Origin: Bacilli bacterium
Lineage (GTDB): Bacteria > Bacillota_I > Bacilli_A > RF39 > UBA660
Length of the DNA stretch: 32,468 bases
NCBI GenBank assembly: GCA_028709545.1
Contig: JAQVWT010000007.1
Location: 1-32,468 of the forward strand
Direction: 5' to 3'
Shown: in pieces, positions 8,056 to 16,617 of the stretch
Layout of the letters: the number at the start of each line of letters is the position of its first letter
Position numbering within the stretch: the first letter of the stretch is position 1
Translations under genes and position numbers: made by a program
Notes under the pieces: generated by a model
Seen by the model: the letters and a program-made list of their open reading frames with translations, nothing else
The model's database searches: none
Told to the model about the DNA's origin: nothing

Positions 8056-9836
8056 ATGCAGAAAAAAAACATTGTTTTATCAGCAGTACTAAGTATAGCA
8101 ATATTATTACTTATAACAATCGGGCTATCTTTTGCCTATTTTACTGCAAATATAACTGGTAGTGAAGAAACAACTACAATTACAGCTAAAGGTGGTAAAA
8201 TGCTTATTACTTTTAGTGGTGGAAGTGAAGTTGATGTTGATACTCTTGAACCAAGTAGTACTCCATTTGGAACTAAAACATTTACTGTAACCGGATTTAA
8301 TAATACTAATACACCAATGGGTTATAAAATAAGTTTAGTAATAGAAGAAAATACATTCTCAGAAAACGCTATTCAATATAAATTGATAAGCACTAATAAT
8401 GATAATAGTGGAAATGTAGCTACATCTATTAATGTACTTACTAATATAAGAAGTGGTGAAGGAACTTATACTTTAGGTTATGGAAATTTCGAAGTACCAA
8501 CTGATGCTAATAAAACTCATACCTATAACTTAGAACTATAATCAAAATGTGAATCAAGAAAAAGAAATCAAAGCCCATGTTATAGTAGAAAACTTTGATT
8601 ACGATAGTCTTCCTTATAATGAATCAAAAGGCGTAAATAGACCAGTCTTATTTACGGGCATGACTCCAGTCAAGTGGGATGATGAATTTAAGGAAATAGA
8701 AACAACAAAAAAAGACTCTGGCTGGTATGATTATAACAATAAAAAATGGGCGAATGCAAAAACATCTGATGGCTCATACTGGGTCTGGATACCCAGATAT
8801 GCTTATAAAATAACTGACGGTTATTACTCAAATGAAACTGGCACAATCGATATTAAATTTTTAAGAGAAGAAACAAGTGTAAGTGCAGGAAATACTATAA
8901 TAGAAACCACCGGATACAATCCCGGTGTTAAAGATACTTCAATGCATCACTTCCTTCATCCAGCATTTGACGTTGAAGGTTCAGAACTTGGGTTTTGGGT
9001 GGCTAAGTATGAGCCAACTGCTGCCGAAGGAGTTGCCACAATAACTGGCGACTGTGATCCAGCTGATGACGTGTCAACTAAAACAATTAAGGTAATGCCA
9101 AAGGCGATGTATAACTAACAGTAATGCCTTTGATGCTATATTAAGCATGAAAAATAATCCAGTCTATGGATGGGAACCAGAGGAAGTAGATCCACACATG
9201 CTCACCAACCTCGAGTGGGGAGCAGTAGCATACTTATCTAAGTCAATATCCGGAGCCGATACTGAGGAAATATGGAATAATGCATTTTATAAGTATCGCA
9301 CAGGCTGCTCCGGAACTGAAGTTGATGCTGCAAGTGAAAAAACATGCGTAGAATATAATACTCTAAATGGTCAAAAAGCCAGTACTACTCATAATATATA
9401 TGGCGTATATGACATGAGTGGTGGATCATGGGATAGAGTAATGGGTAATTACAATAACTTACCTACCACTAATACAAGTGGGTTTACAGAAGAAACATTA
9501 TTAAATATAAATTCAAAATATATAAATAGATATTTCACAAAAACAGAGGATTTACTCGGTGGTGTTGGAATGGCATATGATACTAATATTTATGGAGATG
9601 CCGTATATGAAACCAGTTACGATGCTGCTAGACATAATGGGTCAAGCTGGGAAGGAACAACAGCTGGTAGCTGGTACGGAGATGCTAGCTACTTACCGCA
9701 AGCCTCAGGTCCTTGGTTCTATCGAGGGGGCGACTCAGGTAATAACACCAATGCAGGACTGTTTAACTTCAGCAACAGCCGTGGGTGTGCTGATATATAT
9801 TACTCGTTTCGTCCTGGGCTGCGGCTAGCGTCTTAA
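8056..9836 (+). pseudogene. Frameshifted TasA-like + FGE-sulfatase-type C-type-lectin protein (DGR target), split over ORFs 8056-8541, 8549-9118 and 9147-9836
   Basis: Three consecutive ORFs in frames 1, 2, 0 read as one protein: ...THTYNLEL / (YNQNV)NQEKEIKAHVIVEN... / ...KVMP / ..NAFDAILSMKNNPVYGWEPEEVDPHMLTNLEWGAVAYLS...GVYDMSGG...WFYRGG...SFRPGLRLAS. The intact 10029 gene confirms the first junction should be continuous. Confidence 0.75.
9708..9833 (+). other. Putative DGR variable region 3 (FGE/CLec type)
   Basis: GPWFYRGGDSGNNTNAGLFNFSNSRGCADIYYSFRPGLRLAS; AAC/AAT/AGC-rich codons in a GC-elevated stretch at the C-terminus. Confidence 0.75.
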
Positions 9837-9893
9837 AAGAGCTTTTCCAAGTTAGAGCTTTTCCAGTTAACTGTGTCTGATAATAATAAATTT

Positions 9894-9921
9894 AAATATA
9901 CTTAACTAAGTATATTTTTTT
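9894..9921 (+). terminator. Rho-independent terminator
   Basis: AAATATACTTA-AC-TAAGTATATTT + T-run. Confidence 0.8.
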
Positions 9922-9971
9922 GAAGTCAAAAACGTTAATAAATATAAATAATTAATAATGTCATGTTTTGT

Positions 9972-9996
9972 CAGATCTATTGAATCTGTTTTTTTT
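9972..9996 (+). terminator. Small terminator-like hairpin upstream of the 10029 gene
   Basis: CAGAT-CTATTGA-ATCTG followed by T8. Confidence 0.45.
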
Positions 9997-10028
9997 AAAT
10001 GTTATGTTTGTCTAGGATGTGAGGACAA

Positions 10029-11576
10029 ATGAAACAAAAAAAAGATATACTAATTTTAGTAAGTGGTTTATTAATTATATTATTAGTAATTATTGGGGTA
10101 TCATATGCTTATTTTACTGCAAATATAACTGGTGGAGATGAGTCAACTACTATTGAAGTAAAGGGTGGTAGAATGACTATTATTTATGATGGTGGAGATG
10201 ATATTGATATTACTAATATCCTTCCCAGTAATAATCCAGTCGCTATTAAAAGATTTACTGTAACTGGTTTTAATAATACCAAAGTACCAATGGCATATAA
10301 AATGAGTTTAGTGGTTGAAAAAAATGATTTTTCAAGTGAGGCTTTAAAATATAAGTTAATTAGTGAGAATACCGATAATAATGGATTGGTGCTTCCGAGT
10401 ATAACAACATTAACAAAGATTCCTTCTGGAGCTAGCACTATTGAGCTAGGAACAGGGTCTTTTGAAGTACCAACTGACGGTAATAAAACTCATACATACG
10501 ATTTAGAAATATATTTTCCAAATGAGGATTATGATCAAAATATTGAACAAGATAAACAAATAGCAGCATATATTTTAACTGAAAACTATAATCCACCGCC
10601 GTTATTAAGTGATTTAATTTTAGCCCAAGGTGGAGGAGCAGAGGCGATTGAAGCTAAAGGAAAACCATTATTTAGTGTTATAAATGGTATAAGTGGAATA
10701 TATGCTGATTCTGATGAATATGGCACTTCATATTACTACCGCGGAATAAAGGATGAGCTTAATAATAATTTAATTTGGGGAGGATTCCAGTGGAAGATAG
10801 TCAGAATAAATGGTGATGGTTCTATTAGACTTATTTATAATGGGACAGAAGCTCAGTTTACTACCAATGGTGTAGTAAATGATGGAAGCACCGATACGCA
10901 AATTGGCACATCAGCATTTAATACAACAAATAATGATGATGCTAAATATGTTGGATATATGTATGGAGGACTAAATGGAGTAGCCTCTACCCAAAGAGAT
11001 GGTACGGTATCAAAAGCTGCAACTTATAACGAAACTTCTCCAGAAATTAAAAACATAATCGATAACTGGTATTCAACCAATATCTCAGGAAAAGAAATTG
11101 AAAATAATATAGTAGATAATTTGTTTTGTAATGATAGGCAAAGTAGTACTGGAACTGGGTATGGTAAATCTGCAACTGACTATCAAGGATTAGTGCGTTT
11201 AAATACTCAAAAAAATCCAACTTTAAAATGTGGAATTAAAAATGATTGCTTTACAGTAGCAGACACAGTTATCGGAAATGGAAATCTTACATACCCAGTT
11301 GGTCTAATTACTGCAGATGAGGCATCAATGGCAGGGTTAGTTAGAAGTTTGGGAGGAGAAAACAATTATTTACTCACTGATGAGGGATTTTGGACAATGA
11401 CTCCTTATCAAATGTATTCAAGTGGAAGTTCATATGCTAATATTTATCTTATTTCTGGTGCTCTAGCTCTTCATACTGCTGAGATGATTCGGGGAGTAAG
11501 ACCAGTAGTTTCTATCTTTGCTGATGCCCGAGTCCAAGGAACTGGTACGGCTAGTGATCCATTTGTCGCATCTTGA
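10029..11576 (+). CDS. TasA-like N-terminus + single C-type-lectin-like module
   Basis: N-terminus IVIIGVSYAYFTANITGGDESTTIEVKGG matches the 8056 protein; C-terminal module matches the two modules of 189-2819. Confidence 0.85.
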   Translation: MKQKKDILILVSGLLIILLVIIGVSYAYFTANITGGDESTTIEVKGGRMTIIYDGGDDIDITNILPSNNPVAIKRFTVTGFNNTKVPMAYKMSLVVEKNDFSSEALKYKLISENTDNNGLVLPSITTLTKIPSGASTIELGTGSFEVPTDGNKTHTYDLEIYFPNEDYDQNIEQDKQIAAYILTENYNPPPLLSDLILAQGGGAEAIEAKGKPLFSVINGISGIYADSDEYGTSYYYRGIKDELNNNLIWGGFQWKIVRINGDGSIRLIYNGTEAQFTTNGVVNDGSTDTQIGTSAFNTTNNDDAKYVGYMYGGLNGVASTQRDGTVSKAATYNETSPEIKNIIDNWYSTNISGKEIENNIVDNLFCNDRQSSTGTGYGKSATDYQGLVRLNTQKNPTLKCGIKNDCFTVADTVIGNGNLTYPVGLITADEASMAGLVRSLGGENNYLLTDEGFWTMTPYQMYSSGSSYANIYLISGALALHTAEMIRGVRPVVSIFADARVQGTGTASDPFVAS

Positions 11577-11601
11577 AAATTAATTTAAGATGTGGTAGAA
11601 T
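11573..11601 (+). promoter_or_regulatory. Putative thrS promoter overlapping the upstream stop codon
   Basis: TTGAAA (11573-11578), 17-nt spacer, TAGAAT (11596-11601). Confidence 0.6.
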
Positions 11602-11609
11602 CTAATTAA

Positions 11610-11808
11610 ATCAAAGAGAAGGACACAATTATTAAATAAAGTTTATAGAGAGTTAGTATTTTGGTGAAAGCTAATAACAATATTTAATAATTACTACCTT
11701 TTGAGAGAAATTAATAATTTACGTGTTACTTTGCGTTAAGAAGTTTAAGAGAAAATAAAGGATGGTACCGTGATTTAATCACTCCCTTGTACTATTCTTT
11801 TTTGTTTA
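11610..11808 (+). ncRNA. T-box leader of thrS
   Basis: AGAGAGTTAG...GGTGAAAGCTAATA stem I; candidate ACT/ACC specifier in AATTACTACCTTTTGAGAGA; T-box GGATGGTACCGTG; terminator AAAGGATGGTAC/GTACTATTCTTT (G-U tolerant) + T-run. Confidence 0.85.
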
Positions 11809-11822
11809 GAAAAGAGGAATTT

Positions 11823-13586
11823 ATGAAAAATATTAAAGAAGATGAAAGATTAAATGTAATTAATCATAGCTGTGCTCATTTACTTGCAGGGGCTGTTAAA
11901 CATTTATATCCTAAAGCATTATTTTGGGTGGGACCGGTTATCGAGGAAGGCTTTTACTATGACATTGATTTAGGTGATGAAGTTGTAAAAGAAGAAGATC
12001 TTGAAAAAATTGAAAGAGAAATGAAAAAGATTTCTAAAGATGGTAAAAGAATATTTAGAAGAGAAATTACTAAAGAAGAAGCTTTAAAAGAGTTTGCAAG
12101 TGATCCTTATAAACTTGATTTAATTAATAATATGGAAGATGAAGTAATTAGTATGTATACTCAAGGAGACTTTACTGATCTTTGTCGTGGACCTCATGTT
12201 GATACTGTTAAGGAGCTAAAGCATTTTAAACTATTAAAGGTGAGCGGAGCTTACTGGAAAGGTGATACTAATAATAAAATGCTACAAAGAATATATGGAA
12301 TATGTTTTGAAACAGCAGAAGAATTAGATGAGTATTTAAATTTGGTAGAAGAAGCGAAAAAAAGAGATCACCGAAAACTTGGAAAAGACCTTGATTTATT
12401 TTGCTTTTCAGATTTAGTAGGTCCTGGGTTGCCACTTTATACACCAAAAGGAACAATAATAAAAGAAGAATTACAAAAAGAAGTGGAAAGAATTTGTAAA
12501 AGTTATGGTTGGCAAAAAGTGTATAACCCTCATTTAGCTAATGTTAAATTATTTGAAATTTCAGGGCATGCATCAAAATTTTCTGAAGAACTATTTCATG
12601 TTACAAGTAATAAAGGACATAATATGGTATTAAAACCTGTTCTTTGCCCTCATCATACCCAGCTATATGCATCAAAAATGAGATCTTATCGAGATTTACC
12701 AATAAGATATATGGAGTCTGATAAAATGCATAGAGCGGAATTACAAGGAGCTGTAGGTGGGTTAGGAAGGGTTTATGCTATAACTGTTGAGGACGGGCAT
12801 TCATTTTGCACTATTAATCAAGTTAAGCAAGAGATAGTAAACTTAGTAAATATAATTAAAGATTTTTATAGTTCTTTAGGATTATGGGGTAATCACTGGG
12901 TATCTTTATCTGTAAGAGATTATAGCCATCCAGAAAAATATATTGGTGATTCTAAAGACTGGGATATATGTGAGGCAATGCTTGAGGAAATATCAAGCGA
13001 ATTAAAACTAGATGCTAAAAAATGTGAGGGAGAAGCAGCGTTATATGGTCCTAAACTTGATTTTATGTTTAAAGATGCTTTAGGGCGAGAAATACAAATA
13101 CCTACGGTTCAATTAGATTTTGCTACACCAAAAAGGTTTGAATTAGTTTACACTAATGAAAACGGAGATAAAGTAAACCCTGTCATGGTACATAGGGCCA
13201 TTTTAGGTTCCTACGAGAGATTTATTATGCTTTTAATTGAACATTTTGCTGGTGCTTTTCCTGTTTGGCTTGCACCAACTCAAGTAAATATAGTTCCAGT
13301 TAATAATAATTATCATCTAGATTACTCAAAGAAATTAGAAAAACTATTTAGTGAAGCTAATTTTAGAGTAGAACTTGATGCAAGAGAAGAGAAGCTTTCT
13401 TATAAAATTAGAGAGAGTCAAACTAATAAAGTACCAATTACAATTATAATTGGCGATAAAGAAGTTGATGCAAAAAATTTAACTTATAGAGTATATGGAA
13501 GTGAAGAATCTATTTCAATTCCAGTAGATGAGTTTATAAAAAAAGTAAATGAAAATATTCAAAATAAAAAAGTAAATAATATTTAA
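11823..13586 (+). CDS. thrS: Threonyl-tRNA synthetase (no TGS domain)
   Basis: NHSCAHLLAGAVKHLYP, FTDLCRGPHV, RYMESDKMHRAE, class II motifs; ATG 11823 after GAGGAA (track start 11787 lies inside the T-box terminator). Confidence 0.95.
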   Translation: MKNIKEDERLNVINHSCAHLLAGAVKHLYPKALFWVGPVIEEGFYYDIDLGDEVVKEEDLEKIEREMKKISKDGKRIFRREITKEEALKEFASDPYKLDLINNMEDEVISMYTQGDFTDLCRGPHVDTVKELKHFKLLKVSGAYWKGDTNNKMLQRIYGICFETAEELDEYLNLVEEAKKRDHRKLGKDLDLFCFSDLVGPGLPLYTPKGTIIKEELQKEVERICKSYGWQKVYNPHLANVKLFEISGHASKFSEELFHVTSNKGHNMVLKPVLCPHHTQLYASKMRSYRDLPIRYMESDKMHRAELQGAVGGLGRVYAITVEDGHSFCTINQVKQEIVNLVNIIKDFYSSLGLWGNHWVSLSVRDYSHPEKYIGDSKDWDICEAMLEEISSELKLDAKKCEGEAALYGPKLDFMFKDALGREIQIPTVQLDFATPKRFELVYTNENGDKVNPVMVHRAILGSYERFIMLLIEHFAGAFPVWLAPTQVNIVPVNNNYHLDYSKKLEKLFSEANFRVELDAREEKLSYKIRESQTNKVPITIIIGDKEVDAKNLTYRVYGSEESISIPVDEFIKKVNENIQNKKVNNI

Positions 13587-13632
13587 TTTACTTTCGTACC
13601 ACAAAATGTAATAATTGTGGTACGAAAGTAAA
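13587..13632. repeat. 18-bp perfect inverted repeat, 10-nt loop
   Basis: TTTACTTTCGTACCACAA / TTGTGGTACGAAAGTAAA; no T-run on either side. Confidence 0.85.
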
Positions 13633-13639
13633 AATAAAA

Positions 13640-13834
13640 ATGCCAAGAATATATATTAAAAGACCTAAAAAAAGACTTAAAGTAATAGTTGCTAATCCAA
13701 AAACTCCAAAGGAGTATGCTAAAATGATTGATGATTTGAATAAAACCTTTAGAGAATTGCATTCGGTAAGAGAAGTAAAGTATGGATACTTGTCGAAAAA
13801 TATAGAAAACGAAAGGAGCAGAAATGAATGTTAG
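13640..13834 (+). CDS. Small basic hypothetical protein, overlapping the RhuM-family gene
   Basis: 64-aa ORF; stop overlaps ATG of the next gene (ATGTTAG). Confidence 0.6.
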   Translation: MPRIYIKRPKKRLKVIVANPKTPKEYAKMIDDLNKTFRELHSVREVKYGYLSKNIENERSRNEC

Positions 13835-14835
13835 AAAATATAAAAAATGAAATAGTTATTTATAATGATGACGACAATATAAGAGTAGAAGTTATTTATG
13901 GTAACGAAACAGTATGGTTGCCATTAATGAAAATTGCTGAATTATTTAATAGAGATAAATCTGTAATTTCTAGGCATATAAAAAATATATTTGAAGAAAA
14001 TGAGCTTGATAACTCAGTTGTTGCAAATTTTGCAACTACTGCTACAGATGGAAAAACATATCAAGTAGATTATTATAATTTAGATATGATTATTTCCATA
14101 GGATATCGAGTAAATTCTAAAGTAGCAGTAAAATTTAGAAAATGGGCTACAAAAATATTAAAAGATTATATGATACAAGGCTTTGCTCTTGATGATGAAA
14201 GATTTATGCAGGGGAAAAAAGGCGATCAAGAATACTTTAAAAGATTACTTGAAAGAATAAAATTAATTCGAACAAGCGAGAGAATGTTCTATCAAAAGAT
14301 AACAGATATATTTGCTGAGTGTTCCATTGATTATGATAAAACAAGTGAAATAGCAAGAGATTTCTATGCTACAATCCAGAATAAATTTCATTATGCAATA
14401 ACAAAAAATACTGCTGCTGAAATAATATATACTCGTGCAGATAGTAAAAAAGATAATATGGGGCTTACGAATTGGAGAAAATCTCCAGATGGTAAGATAT
14501 TAAAAAGTGATGTTATTATTGCTAAAAATTTCTTAGATGAAAAAGAACTAAAAGATTTAAATAGTATTGTAAATATATTTTTAGATATTGCTGAAAATAG
14601 AGCTGAAAGACAATTGCCTATGAAAATGGTTGATTGGATAGAAAGGGTTAATATCACTTTATCTACGAACGATTATGATATATTATCTGATAAGGGAACT
14701 ATATCTCATGAACAAGCAAAAGAAAAAGCAGAAATTGAATATGATAAGTTTAAAGTTATTCAAGACAAAAAATATTTATCTGATTTTGATAAATTAGTTG
14801 ATGATGCAAATTTAATTGCTGATAAAAAAGATTAG
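13828..14835 (+). CDS. RhuM family protein
   Basis: VWLPLMKIAELFNRDKSVISRHIKNIFEENEL...YQVDYYNLDMIISIGYRVNSKVAVKFRKWATKILKDYMIQGFALDDERF. Confidence 0.85.
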   Translation: MLENIKNEIVIYNDDDNIRVEVIYGNETVWLPLMKIAELFNRDKSVISRHIKNIFEENELDNSVVANFATTATDGKTYQVDYYNLDMIISIGYRVNSKVAVKFRKWATKILKDYMIQGFALDDERFMQGKKGDQEYFKRLLERIKLIRTSERMFYQKITDIFAECSIDYDKTSEIARDFYATIQNKFHYAITKNTAAEIIYTRADSKKDNMGLTNWRKSPDGKILKSDVIIAKNFLDEKELKDLNSIVNIFLDIAENRAERQLPMKMVDWIERVNITLSTNDYDILSDKGTISHEQAKEKAEIEYDKFKVIQDKKYLSDFDKLVDDANLIADKKD

Positions 14836-14895
14836 GGTAAAAAAAAACACCCTAGTCCGTTAGGAGATGGCAATGGCAGGGTAGGTAGGGTGATT

Positions 14896-15021
14896 ATGTT
14901 TAAAGAATGTTTAAAAAATAAAATTATGTCATTTATAATTTCAGATAATGATACACCTTATTATCTTAGAGGCTTAAAAGAATATGATAACGAAAAAGGC
15001 TTTTTAAAGGTACGTGTTTAA
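14896..15021 (+). pseudogene. 41-aa ORF, probably a truncated remnant
   Basis: MFKECLKNKIMSFIISDNDTPYYLRGLKEYDNEKGFLKVRV*; well-formed but ends abruptly. Confidence 0.35.
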
Positions 15022-15132
15022 ATGCCCAGGATGTTTATTAAGCTATGTGTACTGAATGATCAAACTTTGAAATAAATGAAGATAATTAACAATAGTATAG
15101 ACCATTATTTTTAAGTTTGATTAAAAATCAAG

Positions 15133-15203
15133 AAGATTGTCCATAATATAGTAGGTGATTAAAATCGAACTAGTATCTATTATATATCGGACAATCTTTT
15201 TTT
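15133..15203 (+). promoter_or_regulatory. Inverted repeat spanning RBS/start of the DUF421 gene, ending in T7
   Basis: AAGATTGTCC (15133-15142) / GGACAATCTT (15189-15198), T-run 15197-15203; AGGTGAT lies in the loop. Confidence 0.6.
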
Positions 15204-15814
15204 ATTTTTTTGTAACTTTATGTTACCGAATAATGGGTAAAAGAGAAATAGGCCAACTTGGTATAATTGATGTAATAGTTTCAATTATGATTGCTGAATT
15301 ATGTGCGATTAGTATTGAAAATATTGAAGGTCCTATTTACTATACAATTATTCCTATTTGTATTTTAGTGGCTTTTGAAATAGCTTTTGCCTATATTTCA
15401 GTTAAATCTAGAACCTTTAGAACTTTTTTTAGCGGTAAAGCTAGTTTAATAATTAATAAAGGAGTAATTAACTATAAAGAAATGATTAAACAAAGATATA
15501 CTCTTGATGATCTTCTTCTTAGTTTAAGGCAGCAAAGTATTAAAAGTATTGAAGAAGTCGAATATGCATTTTTAGAAAATAATGGTAAACTTTCTGTTTT
15601 TAAATATAATTTACTTAAAACTGACGGGAAATATCCACTACCGATTATAGTTGATGGAATAGTTCAAAAAGAAACATTAAAAAATATAAGAAAAAGTCAG
15701 CTATGGCTCCGTTTATATTTAAAAAAACAAGAGTTAAATACAGATGAAGTTTTTTATGCGTTTTATAAAAACAAGAAAGTTTATATTATTAAACATACTG
15801 ACATAAATGTATAA
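15155..15814 (+). CDS. DUF421 (YetF-like) membrane protein
   Basis: N-terminal helices with YRIMGKREIGQLGIIDVIVSIMIAELCAISIE; start codon uncertain (GTG 15155 or a non-ATG codon after AGGTGAT). Confidence 0.85.
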   Translation: MIKIELVSIIYRTIFFYFFVTLCYRIMGKREIGQLGIIDVIVSIMIAELCAISIENIEGPIYYTIIPICILVAFEIAFAYISVKSRTFRTFFSGKASLIINKGVINYKEMIKQRYTLDDLLLSLRQQSIKSIEEVEYAFLENNGKLSVFKYNLLKTDGKYPLPIIVDGIVQKETLKNIRKSQLWLRLYLKKQELNTDEVFYAFYKNKKVYIIKHTDINV

Positions 15815-15823
15815 CATTTGTAC

Positions 15824-15864
15824 ATAAAAGTGTAAATTATATATAAATTTACACTTTTATTATT
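15824..15864 (+). terminator. Strong hairpin terminator
   Basis: 15-bp perfect stem ATAAAAGTGTAAATT-ATATATA-AATTTACACTTTTAT. Confidence 0.75.
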
Positions 15865-15907
15865 GTTAGAAATAAAATTATAGCTTATTATTAATATAGG
15901 AGGCATT

Positions 15908-16615
15908 ATGAAAGAAAATCTAAATGCTTTAATTAAGATTATTTTAGCAGCTTTCTTAATAACCTATGGTGAACACTATTATTATTTAGGCTTAACTAAA
16001 CTGGGAATAAATTTTAGTGATTCTTATCTAGGTGAAAGTATTATAATATTAAGTTTCTATATTTTGGTCTTCTTATTAATTTATTTTCTTTATCGTGATG
16101 ACCTTTCTAGAGATCTTAGAAGATTTAAAAGGAATGTTTTTCCTAATATATTGATGACAATTGTCTTTTTTATCGTTGTTACCTTGCTAATAGCAGTTGC
16201 TAATTATTTAGGTAATACACTGGCAGTATCTTTTAAAGTTAATTATGTAGGTCTAAATAATCAAAATATTTTTAGTGATTCTTTTGATCTTAAATTTATA
16301 GTTAATTTAGTTAAAAATATTTTAATTATTCCGATAATTAAATGTATTATATATGTCTTAGGAGTAAGTGATCTATTTTATTCAAAAAATAAATCAATTA
16401 TTGTAAGTGGACTAGTTGGGGCAGTTATATCTGTAGTAAGCACGGAAACCTCAGTAATTTATATGCTTATTAATGCAATCCCTTTCTTTGTGTTTTATGC
16501 ATCTCTTGCCTATATATATCGTAAGAATAATACTAATATCTGGTTTAGTATTATAACTTGTTTATTTTATAGTTTATTTGGTAATATCTTACTTGTTAAA
16601 CTATTTGGAGGTTAG
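15908..16615 (+). CDS. CPBP-like membrane protein lacking catalytic motifs
   Basis: Parallel layout to the downstream protein (IIVSGLVGAVISV vs VLISGLVFGLIHV; IWFSIITCLFYSLFGNILL vs IYFVIIPHALNNLLGIVA). Confidence 0.65.
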   Translation: MKENLNALIKIILAAFLITYGEHYYYLGLTKLGINFSDSYLGESIIILSFYILVFLLIYFLYRDDLSRDLRRFKRNVFPNILMTIVFFIVVTLLIAVANYLGNTLAVSFKVNYVGLNNQNIFSDSFDLKFIVNLVKNILIIPIIKCIIYVLGVSDLFYSKNKSIIVSGLVGAVISVVSTETSVIYMLINAIPFFVFYASLAYIYRKNNTNIWFSIITCLFYSLFGNILLVKLFGG

Positions 16616-16617
16616 AG

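Noticed and set aside
8538-9125. Programmed +1 ribosomal frameshifting in the split TasA-FGE gene
   Set aside because: No slippery-site-like motif at the junctions, and the second junction also appears to lack several codons; a mutational or assembly explanation is simpler.
9559-9828. 89-aa plus-strand ORF inside the VR3-containing gene
   Set aside because: Out-of-frame overlap with a coherent FGE-like reading frame; no RBS.
10184-10438. Minus-strand 84-aa ORF
   Set aside because: Antisense to a clear TasA-like coding region.
11787-11822. N-terminal extension of thrS in the ORF track (MYYSFLFRKEEF)
   Set aside because: Lies in the T-box terminator/T-run; ATG 11823 has an RBS.
12268-12456. 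Minus-strand 62-aa ORF
   Set aside because: Antisense to thrS.
14391-14657. Minus-strand 88-aa ORF
   Set aside because: Antisense to the RhuM-family gene; low-complexity hydrophobic translation of AT-rich DNA.
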